From positions 29,275 to 93,274 of the forward strand of contig JAITVY010000058.1 of the NCBI GenBank assembly GCA_031285565.1: a stretch of 64,000 bases of DNA, read 5' to 3'. How positions within the stretch are numbered: the stretch's first letter is position 1; the number at the start of each line of letters is the position of its first letter. The notes under the pieces were generated by a model. That model was not told where the DNA came from and did no database searches. It worked only from the letters and a program-made list of their open reading frames with translations. Shown here piece by piece: positions 43,896 through 53,009 of the stretch. This DNA comes from Tannerella sp. Its GTDB lineage: Bacteria > Bacteroidota > Bacteroidia > Bacteroidales > Tannerellaceae. The position numbers and the translations under genes were made by a program.

Positions 43896-43927
43896 AAAGT
43901 GGGTTCCGCAAAAATCCACTTTTTTTG
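43896..43927 (+). terminator. Terminator of galK
   Basis: AAAGTGG (43896-43902) pairs with CCACTTT (43916-43922), running into a T-tract. Confidence 0.7.
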
Positions 43928-44165
43928 TGTAAAAGTCAGCCTTTTTCAGAGAGGAGGACTTATTATATTTTCATCTGTTTTCATTTAAGAGAACAACACT
44001 AAAATAAGGCTGATTAATCACCGGATAAAACTCGAAATTGTCTCTTAATCAGAATCCAACAATAAGTGTTTTTTTTACACATACAATCAAACTAAGAATC
44101 AATTTCTTAGTCACAATAATATGTGCAATTTTAATAAAAACGCGTAATGTTCCTGATAAATTATC

Positions 44166-44173
44166 TATCTTTG
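44166..44173 (+). promoter_or_regulatory. -7 element of the transketolase promoter
   Basis: TATCTTTG fits TAnnTTTG, 36 bases before the start codon. No TTTG at -33. Confidence 0.5.
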
Positions 44174-44209
44174 CAGAAAGATTAAACATAACATATAATC
44201 AAATCACTT

Positions 44210-46243
44210 ATGAATGATAACAAAACCATGAATCGGGCTGCAGATAACATCCGTATATTATCTGCGGCAATGGTAGAAAAAGCAAAGTCCGGACATCCGG
44301 GAGGTGCCATGGGAGGCGCTGATTTTATCAACGTACTTTACTCCGAGTTCTTAAACTATAATCCGGGCAAACCTGATTATCCGTTCCGTGATCGTTTCTT
44401 TCTTGATCCCGGACACATGTCGCCAATGCTTTATTCGGTTTTGACATTGGCAGGATTGGTTCCTTTGGATGAATTAAAAAATTTCCGTCAATGGGGCAGT
44501 ATAACTCCCGGGCATCCGGAAGTTGATCTGTTGCACGGTATTGAAAACACTTCCGGTCCATTAGGTCAGGGACATGCTATGGCTTTAGGAGCTGCAATAG
44601 CCGAACGTTTTATGGTTGCACGCTTTGGAGAATGGATGGCTCATAAAACTTATGCCTACATTTCCGACGGTGGCATTCAGGAGGAAGTATCTCAAGGTGT
44701 AGGACGCATTGCCGGTCATCTTGGATTAAGTAATCTGATCATGTATTATGATTCAAACAACATACAGCTTTCAACCAAAGTAGACGAAGTGTCAGGCGAG
44801 GATGTTGCTGCTAAATATAAAGCGTGGAACTGGAATGTCATTAGTATCGACGGTTGTTCGGTAGATCAAATACGCGATGCATTGCAAAAGGCGAATGCCG
44901 AAACGGAACGTCCTACTATAATTATTGGCCAGACCATTATGGGTAAGGGTGCAATTTGTACTTCCGGAAACAATTTTGAAAACCAGGTATCTACTCACGG
45001 ACAACCTTTATCGGCTGCCGGCGCTGATTTCAGCGCAACGGTTAAAAATCTGGGAGGTAATCCAGAGGAACCGTTCACGATTTTCCCAGAATCAAAAACG
45101 CTTTATGCAGAACGCAAACAGATATTAGATAAATGGTATCAGGAACGTCTTGATACGGAAAAGAAATGGAGATCAGAGAATTCAGGATTAAGCAAGAAAT
45201 TAGACTCGTTTCTAAATGCAGAGACTCCGGATGTTGACTATGCTGCAATTGAAATGAAAGCAAATGTTGCTACCCGTGCTGCATCAGCAACTGTTTTAGG
45301 CACTCTGGCCGAAAAGGTGGAAAATATGATTGTAGCATCTGCCGACTTAAGTAATTCCGACAAAACAGACGGTTTCCTGAAAAAGACAAAAGCTTTTGCA
45401 AAAGGAGACTTCAGCGGACAATTCTTACAAGTAGGTGTATGTGAGCTGACCATGGCATGCATTATGAATGGGATGGCTTTGCACGGAGGTGTAATTCCTG
45501 CTTGTGGAACATTCTTCGTATTTTCAGATTACATGAAACCGGCGGCACGTCTGGCGGCATTAATGCATCTGCATGTAATTTACATATGGACACATGACTC
45601 ATTCCGGGTAGGCGAAGACGGCCCAACCCACCAGCCAATAGAACACGAAGCTCAGATACGTTTACTGGAGCATCTCCACAACCATAAAGGTGAACGTTCG
45701 ACTGTTGTTCTACGTCCTGCTGACGGACTGGAAACAATTGCTGCATGGAAAATGGCTATGGAAAGCAAACGCCCTGTTGCATTGATCCTTTCACGTCAGG
45801 ACATTAAAGATTTGCCAACTATTTCAGCAGATCGCCGGACAGAAGCTATGCAACTCACAAAAGGAGCTTATACGGTTGTTGATTGTGAGGGTACTCCTGA
45901 TGTTGTCATGCTGGCAAGTGGTTCGGAGGTAGCCACACTGGCAGAAGGCGCTGAATTATTGAAAAAGGATGGCATACAAACACGTATTTTGTCTGTTCCT
46001 TCCGAAGGATTGTTCCGCGACCAGCCTAAAACATATCAGCAACAAATCTTGCCTACAGGAATAGTACGCTACGGATTGACATCCGGACTACCAGTTACAC
46101 TGGGAGGATTAGTAGGTGATAATGGTTATGTACATGGGTTGACCCATTTCGGTTATTCGGCTCCGTATAAAGTGCTGGATGAAAAGTTCGGGTTTACCGG
46201 AGAAAATGTTTACAAACAGGTAAAGGATTTAATTAAAAAATAA
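44210..46243 (+). CDS. tkt: Transketolase
   Basis: 677 residues, thiamine-diphosphate enzyme of the non-oxidative pentose phosphate pathway. Landmarks: MVEKAKSGHPGGAMGGAD (about 22-39), the cofactor-binding YISDGGIQEEVSQG...LIMYYDSNNIQLS (about 148-184), and THDSFRVGEDGPTHQPIEHEAQIR (about 463-486) of the pyrimidine domain with its catalytic Glu region. The GDG motif reads SDG. An in-frame Met7 is a possible alternative start. It is followed by rpiB, another pentose phosphate enzyme. Confidence 0.97.
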   Translation: MNDNKTMNRAADNIRILSAAMVEKAKSGHPGGAMGGADFINVLYSEFLNYNPGKPDYPFRDRFFLDPGHMSPMLYSVLTLAGLVPLDELKNFRQWGSITPGHPEVDLLHGIENTSGPLGQGHAMALGAAIAERFMVARFGEWMAHKTYAYISDGGIQEEVSQGVGRIAGHLGLSNLIMYYDSNNIQLSTKVDEVSGEDVAAKYKAWNWNVISIDGCSVDQIRDALQKANAETERPTIIIGQTIMGKGAICTSGNNFENQVSTHGQPLSAAGADFSATVKNLGGNPEEPFTIFPESKTLYAERKQILDKWYQERLDTEKKWRSENSGLSKKLDSFLNAETPDVDYAAIEMKANVATRAASATVLGTLAEKVENMIVASADLSNSDKTDGFLKKTKAFAKGDFSGQFLQVGVCELTMACIMNGMALHGGVIPACGTFFVFSDYMKPAARLAALMHLHVIYIWTHDSFRVGEDGPTHQPIEHEAQIRLLEHLHNHKGERSTVVLRPADGLETIAAWKMAMESKRPVALILSRQDIKDLPTISADRRTEAMQLTKGAYTVVDCEGTPDVVMLASGSEVATLAEGAELLKKDGIQTRILSVPSEGLFRDQPKTYQQQILPTGIVRYGLTSGLPVTLGGLVGDNGYVHGLTHFGYSAPYKVLDEKFGFTGENVYKQVKDLIKK

Positions 46244-46250
46244 ATAAAGC

Positions 46251-46281
46251 GAAGAGGGTGTTTTTTTGAGACATCCTCTTC
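46251..46281 (+). terminator. Hairpin between tkt and rpiB
   Basis: GAAGAGGGTGT (46251-46261) pairs with ACATCCTCTTC (46271-46281), one mismatch. The T-run is in the loop and no U-tract follows, so partial read-through into rpiB is likely. Confidence 0.45.
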
Positions 46282-46297
46282 ATATTATTATAAGATT

Positions 46298-46753
46298 ATG
46301 AAATTAATTGGTTTAGCAACTGACCATGCCGGATTTGAGATGAAAGAGTATGTGAAAAATTTCATCAATTCGAAAGAAGAATATAGTTTTAAAGATTTTG
46401 GCACTCATTCTTCCGAAAGTGTCGACTATCCGGACTTTGCACATCCTTTGGCCGAAGCGGTAGAAGCCGGGGAAGTTGACTTAGGCTTCGCATTTTGTGG
46501 TTCAGGAAACGGGATTGCAATGGCATTAAATAAGCATCAGGGTATTCGTGCGGCAATCTGCTGGAATCCGGAAATGGCCCGGTTAACACGTGCACATAAT
46601 GATGCAAATATCCTTGTTCTACCTGCACGCTTTATAAGTATATCGGAAATCGAAAACATTATTAATATGTTTCTGAAAACACCATTTGATGGCGGCAGAC
46701 ACCAGCAACGAATTGATAAGATACCTGTAAAGAATCCCGGGACTAATTGCTAA
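46298..46753 (+). CDS. rpiB: Ribose 5-phosphate isomerase B
   Basis: 151 residues, RpiB/LacAB fold. It interconverts ribose 5-phosphate and ribulose 5-phosphate. Asp9-His10 (ATDHAGFEMKE), the catalytic Cys67 in FAFCGSGNGIAMALNK, and the phosphate-binding RAHNDANILVLPARF are conserved. The gene follows transketolase by 54 bases, so the two supply pentose phosphates together. Confidence 0.95.
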   Translation: MKLIGLATDHAGFEMKEYVKNFINSKEEYSFKDFGTHSSESVDYPDFAHPLAEAVEAGEVDLGFAFCGSGNGIAMALNKHQGIRAAICWNPEMARLTRAHNDANILVLPARFISISEIENIINMFLKTPFDGGRHQQRIDKIPVKNPGTNC

Positions 46754-46787
46754 AGAAATAACTAAACGTTCAATTCTAACTCTAAAT

Positions 46788-46816
46788 CTATTCCCGTCCT
46801 ATTTATTCGGGAATAG
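46788..46816 (+). terminator. Hairpin downstream of rpiB
   Basis: CTATTCCCG (46788-46796) pairs with CGGGAATAG (46808-46816). It is followed by A-rich sequence rather than T. Confidence 0.4.
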
Positions 46817-46840
46817 AAAATATATCAATTCACTTTGACA

Positions 46841-46875
46841 AGTTGTTTTTCTACAAAAAACAACTCAAATTTTTC
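46841..46875 (+). terminator. Second hairpin downstream of rpiB, terminator-like
   Basis: AGTTGTTTTT (46841-46850) pairs exactly with AAAAACAACT (46856-46865) around CTACA, then CAAATTTTT. Confidence 0.5.
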
Positions 46876-46903
46876 AAATACATAAATCCTAATTAATATC
46901 AAA

Positions 46904-47974
46904 ATGAAAAGATTACGATTTTTTCTTTCTATATCTGTCTTTATGATGATAGTATTTACGGCATGTAGCGATAAAGAAACAGATGTGTTGGAGCCGGAAA
47001 AGCCTGTTGTCCCAGAAAAACCAACCGACCCAGATCCTGATCCAGCCCCTGTTAAGTATGGACGTGTAATGATTGACACAAGAAGTTCTTTCAGGACGAA
47101 TACTGATACCTTTGATTTGCGACGTATATGCGAAATAGAACTATTTGATTGTACAGATATAGAGATTGAGAAAAGAACAGAAGACGCTTTCGGCATTGCT
47201 TATGATAAAACAAATAAAAGAAAGATTAACGCGCTTGGAAAGGTTGTAGAATCAGATTTGTATTCAGACAGTGTTGTAATAGGCAAATCGTATTATATAC
47301 ACATAAAGGCATTGAAAGGTACAGACATAGAATACCCTAACAACGGAGCTCTAAGCGATACAATTATTACGATTGCAGAATCTGATACTACGTTGCGCTT
47401 AACAAAGATCTTTTCTTTAAGGGCCGAAAGTAATCAATATGAGCCCTGGTTGTATCCTAACAAAGCATTGCCAAAACCGGACTTCGGCGTTGCCATCTGG
47501 GGAGATACCAAAGAATATATTGAATTTAATGAATTGAAAACAAGAGTTTCAGGCGGGAGTAATAACCTGATGATATATGATTACAATGGTAAATGGTATA
47601 GTTACTATTTGGATGATAACAACAAATTTTTTAAGGGTAGTATTGATTATTCTGTCCAATTTGATCCACCCAATTCAGAATTTATAAAACTGCCCATTTA
47701 TGAATTTCAGTCGACACTTAAAGAACTGGAGAAGAATTTTGGTGAACCCATATCTAAAACAAAAGATGTATTTAGCTTTAATATGGATGATAATAATTTT
47801 GGTGACGGGTACGCCTTTTCTGAAGCGCAATCAATTATGGTAGGAGGTACACCTATAGAGTATAGATTCCAGAATGAGCAAGTAGACGTAATATGTACAT
47901 TATCTTATTATTTAAGATCTGGTAAGTATCGGATGTACGGATTTACAATCGTGACAGATTATATTAAACGATAA
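46904..47974 (+). CDS. Lipoprotein of unknown function with a Pro/Asp-rich tether
   Basis: 356 residues; lipobox FTAC gives Cys20 or near. A spacer rich in Pro, Glu and Asp (about 28-50, PEKPTDPDPDPAPV) keeps the folded part away from the membrane. Two predicted beta-rich parts follow: about 52-170 (IDTRSSFRTNTDTFDLRRICEIELF ... YYIHIKALKGTDIEYP, resembling an Ig-like sandwich) and about 185-356 (YEFQSTLKELEKNFGEPISKTKDVFSF ... IEYRFQNEQVDVICTLSYYL). No family recognised. It stands alone between terminators. Confidence 0.7.
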   Translation: MKRLRFFLSISVFMMIVFTACSDKETDVLEPEKPVVPEKPTDPDPDPAPVKYGRVMIDTRSSFRTNTDTFDLRRICEIELFDCTDIEIEKRTEDAFGIAYDKTNKRKINALGKVVESDLYSDSVVIGKSYYIHIKALKGTDIEYPNNGALSDTIITIAESDTTLRLTKIFSLRAESNQYEPWLYPNKALPKPDFGVAIWGDTKEYIEFNELKTRVSGGSNNLMIYDYNGKWYSYYLDDNNKFFKGSIDYSVQFDPPNSEFIKLPIYEFQSTLKELEKNFGEPISKTKDVFSFNMDDNNFGDGYAFSEAQSIMVGGTPIEYRFQNEQVDVICTLSYYLRSGKYRMYGFTIVTDYIKR

Positions 47975-47996
47975 GACGAGACAAGTTAATATAAAG

Positions 47997-48032
47997 AAGT
48001 AGGCTTCCCATTACAGAGAAGCCTACTTTTTT
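47997..48032. terminator. Strong terminator between convergent genes
   Basis: AAGTAGGCTTC (47997-48007) pairs exactly with GAAGCCTACTT (48018-48028), followed by TTTTTTATATT. It serves the lipoprotein gene and possibly the convergent isomerase-like gene. Confidence 0.8.
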
Positions 48033-48077
48033 ATATTAGTCAGTAACCAGTTATGTTGTAATCAACAAACTCTTTAA

Positions 48078-49004
48078 TTAATATACGTAATCCGCATTAT
48101 TTAAAAAGTCGAAACTTTCCTGTACACTTGCAACCGGATCGTTATTTGTATATTGCTCAACTTCTACATACCAATCTTTCACATTGTTAGCCTTCATTTG
48201 TTCAAAGATCGGTTTAAAGTCCATCTGACCACTTGCACCGATTTCTTTTTCATCCTTAATATGGATGGTCTTGAATTGGCTCGGACGATCTTTCAAATAT
48301 TGTACCGGATCTAAACCACCCATCATTACCCAATAAACATCCATCTGGAAGAATACATGATTCTTGCTTACATTATCTAACAGATAATCATATGCATATT
48401 TATCTTCAAACTTAAATTTGAATTCAAAGTCATGATTATGATATCCAAATGCAATACTTGCAGCAGCAGTTTTGTATCCTACAGCGTTAAAATAATCGCA
48501 GTACATCTTCATATCATCAATTGTCGTATTTTTAGTGATATCTAAAGACGGCTGAACCATATACTTCACACCTAATTCATTATGAGCTTCGACAGCTTTA
48601 TCCCACCAAGCCATTACTTCTGCTTCATTAGTTTTTGTAATAGACTGACCTAAATGAGCACTAGTACATCTCATACCTAAATCGTCTACCATTTTTTTAA
48701 ATTCGGCAGGTGGCAAACCGTAAATCAGACCATCGTTATAACTAGCCGTTTCCAGATGTTTGTAACCCATTTTTGCAACGGTTTCCAATACGGCCTTGAT
48801 ACCATCTTCTTTCACCATATCACGAAGTGAATAAAGTTGTAAACCGATGCGTTTTGCTACAGCTTCTGTTGCTGCTACTGCAGTTTCTTCTGTCGAAGCA
48901 GTGGTAGATGTGGTTTTTCCACCGCAAGATGATAAAAGAGGTGCGGCTACACCTCCGGCAAGCATAATAGATGCTTTTTTCAAAAAGTCACGTCTGTTTT
49001 GCAT
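48078..49004 (-). CDS. Sugar phosphate isomerase/epimerase-like TIM-barrel protein, exported
   Basis: 308 residues. The N-terminus NRRDFLKKASIMLAGGVAAPLLSSC has a twin-arginine-like motif (RRDFLKK) and a possible lipobox (LSSC, about Cys27), so it is probably exported folded by the Tat route. The rest is an AP-endonuclease-2/xylose-isomerase-like barrel: IGLQLYSLRDMV, MGYKHLETASY, MVQPSLDI, AFGYHNHDFEFKF with a metal-binding His, VFFQMDVYWVMMGG, and TIHIKDEKEIG..GQMDFKPIFEQMK, WYVEVEQY. Metal-dependent keto-sugar conversion is expected; the substrate is unknown. Confidence 0.85.
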   Translation of the reverse strand: MQNRRDFLKKASIMLAGGVAAPLLSSCGGKTTSTTASTEETAVAATEAVAKRIGLQLYSLRDMVKEDGIKAVLETVAKMGYKHLETASYNDGLIYGLPPAEFKKMVDDLGMRCTSAHLGQSITKTNEAEVMAWWDKAVEAHNELGVKYMVQPSLDITKNTTIDDMKMYCDYFNAVGYKTAAASIAFGYHNHDFEFKFKFEDKYAYDYLLDNVSKNHVFFQMDVYWVMMGGLDPVQYLKDRPSQFKTIHIKDEKEIGASGQMDFKPIFEQMKANNVKDWYVEVEQYTNNDPVASVQESFDFLNNADYVY

Positions 49005-49108
49005 TGGATAAAATTTTAAAATTTATTTTTATGGACATTAATCGCAAATTTAATACTTAATTTACAAAATCAAAAGCCTTTATCAAAGAAATAAGCGCTA
49101 CAAGACAA

Positions 49109-50005
49109 TCAATTACTCAACGTAAATGACTTCCGGCCGATCATATTACCATCAGCAAAAATATCTACACGATAGTTTCCTGGAGATAAATACTCTTCAA
49201 CATTCCAATACATAACCTCTGAGACTTCTTCTCCGTCATATTCAATCGTTTTCATCATTGAATAAGAAATCTGTCTGTTTTCAAAAGCAAATGTTCCTGA
49301 ATTTGGTTTTACCAAAATATCGTCATCGGGCTTCATAATACGTACATACAACACTTTCTCTCCTACCGGAGCCGTAATATTTTTAGCTATATGGAATGTA
49401 ATGACTAATTGAGTGATCTTATCAATCTTTTTCATTTCTTTCCCACGGGAATTCACACCTTTTACCTGAATGCCACCCGCTTCCAACCGACTTGCCATAG
49501 CGACACGTTCGGTCAGTTTATCTTTTTCGCGTGTCAGTTGAGCCGCGTTAGAGGTTGCCTGTTTGTATCTTTGGGTTACCTGCTGATTTTCATCTTTAAG
49601 CCTTGTATTTTCAGCATTCAGCGAATCAATCTGAATAACATAACCACGCATTATCTTGCGTAATGTTTCCAATTCTTTCTTTAATTCGGTAATACGTTTG
49701 ACATTTGTCGCCTTTACCGTCCGCAATTCTTCCTGCAAACGTTGCACACGCATTTGTTCGGTAGTTAATAACGCTACCAGCGAGTCGTTCCCTATATTAA
49801 ATTTATAACCTTCATACTGAAGGGACAATTCGGCATACTCATCGGTTAATGATTCTTTTTCCAACGCAAACGCTTCTACTATGTCAGACATTTGCTGTTC
49901 TTTATTATAAATAATATAGCCAAAACCACCGATGAGAAACATCAATACGATGATTGCCATAATTATCAGCGACTTTTTCTTTATTTCTTTTTCTTCTGCG
50001 TCCAT
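49109..50005 (-). CDS. Single-pass membrane protein with long periplasmic coiled coil and beta C-terminal domain, unknown function
   Basis: 298 residues. Charged cytoplasmic start (MDAEEKEIKKK), one transmembrane helix (about 13-33, LIIMAIIVLMFLIGGFGYIIY), a coiled coil of about 140 residues (about 40-185) with clear heptads (MRVQRLQEELRTVKATNVKRITELKKELETL), and a C-terminal beta domain (about 200-298, ITQLVITFHIAKNI ... LSPGNYRVDIFADGNMIGRKSFTL). This is seen as a conserved hypothetical protein in Bacteroidetes, to my recollection. Layout suggests an envelope scaffold or adaptor. It is divergent from guaA. Confidence 0.75.
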   Translation of the reverse strand: MDAEEKEIKKKSLIIMAIIVLMFLIGGFGYIIYNKEQQMSDIVEAFALEKESLTDEYAELSLQYEGYKFNIGNDSLVALLTTEQMRVQRLQEELRTVKATNVKRITELKKELETLRKIMRGYVIQIDSLNAENTRLKDENQQVTQRYKQATSNAAQLTREKDKLTERVAMASRLEAGGIQVKGVNSRGKEMKKIDKITQLVITFHIAKNITAPVGEKVLYVRIMKPDDDILVKPNSGTFAFENRQISYSMMKTIEYDGEEVSEVMYWNVEEYLSPGNYRVDIFADGNMIGRKSFTLSN

Positions 50006-50135
50006 ATGATACTATTATAACAGATAAAAATAGAATTTGATTACAAAGGTAGTGTTAATCGTTATTTATCAAAATCTTTAAAGAAACTTTTCTTTCATTT
50101 CAGAAAAATTATATGGAGTTTGCCATGATTCTTTG

Positions 50136-50143
50136 TAACTTTG
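50136..50143 (+). promoter_or_regulatory. -7 element upstream of guaA
   Basis: TAACTTTG fits TAnnTTTG about 60 bases before the start. A TTTG lies upstream at 50119, but only 13 bases away. Confidence 0.4.
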
Positions 50144-50201
50144 CAACAATGTAACAATGCAACTTTATATACTTGCAATACTAAATTTTAGGACATAATC
50201 C

Positions 50202-51722
50202 ATGCACGAAAAAATTATCATTCTTGATTTCGGTTCACAAACGACACAATTGATCGGTCGAAGAATCAGAGAGTTAAGCACTTATTGCGAAATAGTACCT
50301 TACAACAAATTTCCGGAAGATGACACGGGAATCAAAGGGGTAATACTTTCCGGAAGCCCTTACTCCGTAAACGAAGCAAAAGCTTTTAAAATAGATTTAA
50401 ACTCAATACGAAAAAAATATCCGGTATTGGGTATATGCTATGGAGCCCAGCTTTTAGCAGAATCTTCCGGTGGAAAAGTAGAATCAATCAACTCGCGTGA
50501 ATACGGCCGTGCGCATCTTTCTTTTGTTGATAATAGTGATCCCCTCTTAAAAGGGATCAATACAGGCGCACAGGTATGGATGTCGCATGGAGACACAATC
50601 ACAGAACTTCCCGAATCATTCCGGGTTATTGCAAGCACAGACGATGTAGAAGCTGCTGCTTATCATATAGAAGGAGAAATGACCTGGGGCGTGCAATTTC
50701 ATCCTGAAGTTTTCCATACGGAAAACGGCACACACCTGTTAGATAACTTTCTACAGATTTGCGGATGCTTAAAAGATTGGACACCTGCTTCGTTTATCGA
50801 GTCGACTGTTGAAGACTTGAAAAATCAAATCGGAGATGATAAAGTAATTTTAGCTCTCTCCGGTGGTGTGGACTCGTCTGTAACTGCTGTACTTTTGAAT
50901 AAAGCAATCGGCAAAAACCTGACATGTATATTTGTTGATCATGGGCTTTTGCGCAAATATGAATTCGAAAATGTACTGAAAGACTATGAGCATTTAGGTC
51001 TGAATGTGATCGGTGTAGATGCTAAAGAAAAATTCTATAAAGAATTGGCTGGAGTAACAGATCCCGAACAGAAAAGAAAAATTATTGGCAAAGGATTTAT
51101 TGATGTCTTTAACGAAGAGGCACTGAAACTAAAAGACATCAAATGGCTTGGACAGGGAACTATTTACCCGGATGTAATCGAATCACTTTCAATTACAGGA
51201 ACAGTGATTAAAAGTCACCACAATGTAGGCGGGTTACCGGAAAAAATGCACTTAAAGCTAGTAGAGCCCTTACGCCTTTTGTTTAAAGACGAAGTACGTT
51301 TGGTTGGAACTGAATTAGGCATGATGCCGAATCTGATTAAACGCCATCCATTTCCGGGTCCCGGTTTAGGAATTCGTATTTTAGGAGATATTACACCCGA
51401 AAAAGTACGTATTTTACAGGATGCCGATGATATCTATATATCGTTGATGCGCGAATGGGGACTATACAACAAGGTATGGCAGGCAGGAGCGATCTTACTA
51501 CCGATCCGTTCGGTAGGTGTGATGGGTGATGAACGGACATATGAAAATACAATTACTTTACGCGCCGTTACTTCGACAGATGCAATGACTGCTGATTGGG
51601 CACAACTGCCTTATGATTTTCTGGCAAAAGTGTCAAACGAAATCATTAATAAGGTAAAAGGGGTGAACCGGGTCGTTTACGATATCAGTTCCAAACCACC
51701 TGCAACAATCGAATGGGAATAA
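50202..51722 (+). CDS. guaA: GMP synthase (glutamine-hydrolysing)
   Basis: 506 residues. Class I amidotransferase domain (1-195) with the nucleophile Cys79 ([12 protein letters not shown]) and the His-x-Glu near 165 ([11 protein letters not shown]). ATP-pyrophosphatase domain (about 205-390) with the P-loop [17 protein letters not shown]-terminal dimerisation domain with [17 protein letters not shown] and the terminal [16 protein letters not shown]. It converts XMP to GMP. It ends in a very strong terminator. Confidence 0.98.
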   Translation: MHEKIIILDFGSQTTQLIGRRIRELSTYCEIVPYNKFPEDDTGIKGVILSGSPYSVNEAKAFKIDLNSIRKKYPVLGICYGAQLLAESSGGKVESINSREYGRAHLSFVDNSDPLLKGINTGAQVWMSHGDTITELPESFRVIASTDDVEAAAYHIEGEMTWGVQFHPEVFHTENGTHLLDNFLQICGCLKDWTPASFIESTVEDLKNQIGDDKVILALSGGVDSSVTAVLLNKAIGKNLTCIFVDHGLLRKYEFENVLKDYEHLGLNVIGVDAKEKFYKELAGVTDPEQKRKIIGKGFIDVFNEEALKLKDIKWLGQGTIYPDVIESLSITGTVIKSHHNVGGLPEKMHLKLVEPLRLLFKDEVRLVGTELGMMPNLIKRHPFPGPGLGIRILGDITPEKVRILQDADDIYISLMREWGLYNKVWQAGAILLPIRSVGVMGDERTYENTITLRAVTSTDAMTADWAQLPYDFLAKVSNEIINKVKGVNRVVYDISSKPPATIEWE

Positions 51723-51733
51723 ATTGACTCAAC

Positions 51734-51790
51734 AGAGCCTGTTTAAATTTTACTCGTTGAAAATTTAAACAGGCTCTTAATATTTTAATA
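51734..51790 (+). terminator. 18-bp perfect terminator hairpin of guaA
   Basis: AGAGCCTGTTTAAATTTT (51734-51751) pairs exactly with AAAATTTAAACAGGCTCT (51760-51777), then TAATATTTTAAT. Confidence 0.8.
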
Positions 51791-51810
51791 AAGACTAAAA
51801 CAAAACGATC

Positions 51811-52167
51811 ATGGGATTTTTAAGAAACGAAGTAACCACCGACGACATGTTCTTACATGTTTACGAAGAGAGTTCAAAAGAAAGTTTAGATCAAAAGATT
51901 GATCAACTATTTATTTCACAAGGGTACAAATTGGCAGGGGGTCTGAACGGCCAGCGGATTTATGAAAAAGGGAATCGTGTTCTACGATTATTATTGGGCG
52001 CAATGATCAAATATTACAAAGTAGGTGTTCAAACAACGGTTATTGCTCCTAATGAGATTAAATGTGAAATTCGCAGTCAATCTTCCGGAATGTCCGGCGG
52101 GTTAATAGGTATGAACCAGGTAAAGAATGAAATGCGTAGCCTGTTTACCATATTTCAGAATTTATAG
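51811..52167 (+). CDS. Small cytoplasmic protein of unknown function
   Basis: 118 residues, no signal peptide or membrane helix. An alpha/beta arrangement is suggested: acidic helix (TTDDMFLHVYEESSKESLDQKIDQLFISQGYKL), then strands GQRIYEKGNRVLRLLLG, YYKVGVQTTVIAPNEIKCEIRSQS, a glycine-rich turn (GMSGGLIGMNQ), and a closing helix (VKNEMRSLFTIFQNL). No family recognised. It lies between the guaA terminator and a second hairpin, so it is probably transcribed alone. Confidence 0.6.
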   Translation: MGFLRNEVTTDDMFLHVYEESSKESLDQKIDQLFISQGYKLAGGLNGQRIYEKGNRVLRLLLGAMIKYYKVGVQTTVIAPNEIKCEIRSQSSGMSGGLIGMNQVKNEMRSLFTIFQNL

Positions 52168-52218
52168 CAGCATCATCAGGCAAACTATTAGTTAGCTTAT
52201 TTTCAAAGCATTTTTATT

Positions 52219-52248
52219 TACTCAGATCCAAAAAAATGGTTCTGAGTA
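52219..52248. terminator. Hairpin between convergent genes
   Basis: TACTCAGATCC (52219-52229) pairs with GGTTCTGAGTA (52238-52248), one mismatch; A-run in the loop, TATATTTATT after. Confidence 0.5.
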
Positions 52249-52306
52249 TATATTTATTATATATTGAGTACTAAAAAAAGGTTTGTGATGGAGATAGACC
52301 TGCTTT

Positions 52307-53005
52307 TTATTCATTCAACACATGAATAGTTTGGCAGGCTGCTAAAGCAGCCGTTTCAGTTCGTAGCCGACTTTTACCTAAAGAGATCGGTTCAAAGCCA
52401 TTTTGAAGAGCAAGTTTAATCTCATCCGGACTAAAGTCACCCTCCGGCCCGATAAGAATCAATACCCGCTCACCAGGATGATACGTTTTTGATAATAACA
52501 GCTTCTCCTGCTCTTCACAATGTGCAATAAATTTCCTGCCTGCAAACGGAAGTTTTACAAATTCGGTGAATCCGGTCATCCCGGTTAATAATGGCAATGA
52601 GGCTTTTTGCGATTGTTTCATGGCGCTAATAAGTATCTTCTCAAGACGTGCTGTTTTTATTTCACGACGTTCGGAAAAACGGCAATTCAAACAAGTGATT
52701 GCATCAATACCTATCTCGGTAGCTTTTTCAACAAACCACTCCATCCGGTCCATGTTCTTGGTCGGAGCAATAGCAATATGCAGATAAAAGGGCCATAATT
52801 CTTCCTGCTGCCAACTCTCCAGAAGTTCCAGTTTACAACGCTTCTGATGGGCAGCAATAATATTCGCACGAAAAAAAGAGCCTTTCCCGTTAGTTAATAT
52901 TATTTCATCACCTTCTTTTAAACGTAAAACACGTATGGCATGTCCTGATTCTTCTTCAGGAAGCGTTGTGTCTTGTTCAATATCCGGGGCATAAAAAAGG
53001 TACAT
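52307..53005 (-). CDS. rsmE: 16S rRNA (uracil1498-N3)-methyltransferase
   Basis: 232 residues. An N-terminal PUA-like part (AIRVLRLKEGDEIILTNGKG) is followed by a SPOUT methyltransferase domain with the trefoil-knot motifs VLILIGPEGDFSPDEI and ISLGKSRLRTETAALAACQTI near the C-terminus, where S-adenosylmethionine binds. It also has the central EWFVEKATEIGIDAITCLNC..FSERREIKTARLEKI. It is 4 bases downstream of the nucleoside transporter and last in this minus-strand operon. Confidence 0.95.
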   Translation of the reverse strand: MYLFYAPDIEQDTTLPEEESGHAIRVLRLKEGDEIILTNGKGSFFRANIIAAHQKRCKLELLESWQQEELWPFYLHIAIAPTKNMDRMEWFVEKATEIGIDAITCLNCRFSERREIKTARLEKILISAMKQSQKASLPLLTGMTGFTEFVKLPFAGRKFIAHCEEQEKLLLSKTYHPGERVLILIGPEGDFSPDEIKLALQNGFEPISLGKSRLRTETAALAACQTIHVLNE

Positions 53006-53009
53006 ATCA

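Larger units (their letters stand above)
43876..44209. other. 334-base spacer between galK and transketolase
   Basis: It holds the galK terminator (43896-43927) and the transketolase -7 box (44166-44173). The middle, about 43930-44160, shows no gene or clear motif. Confidence 0.6.
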
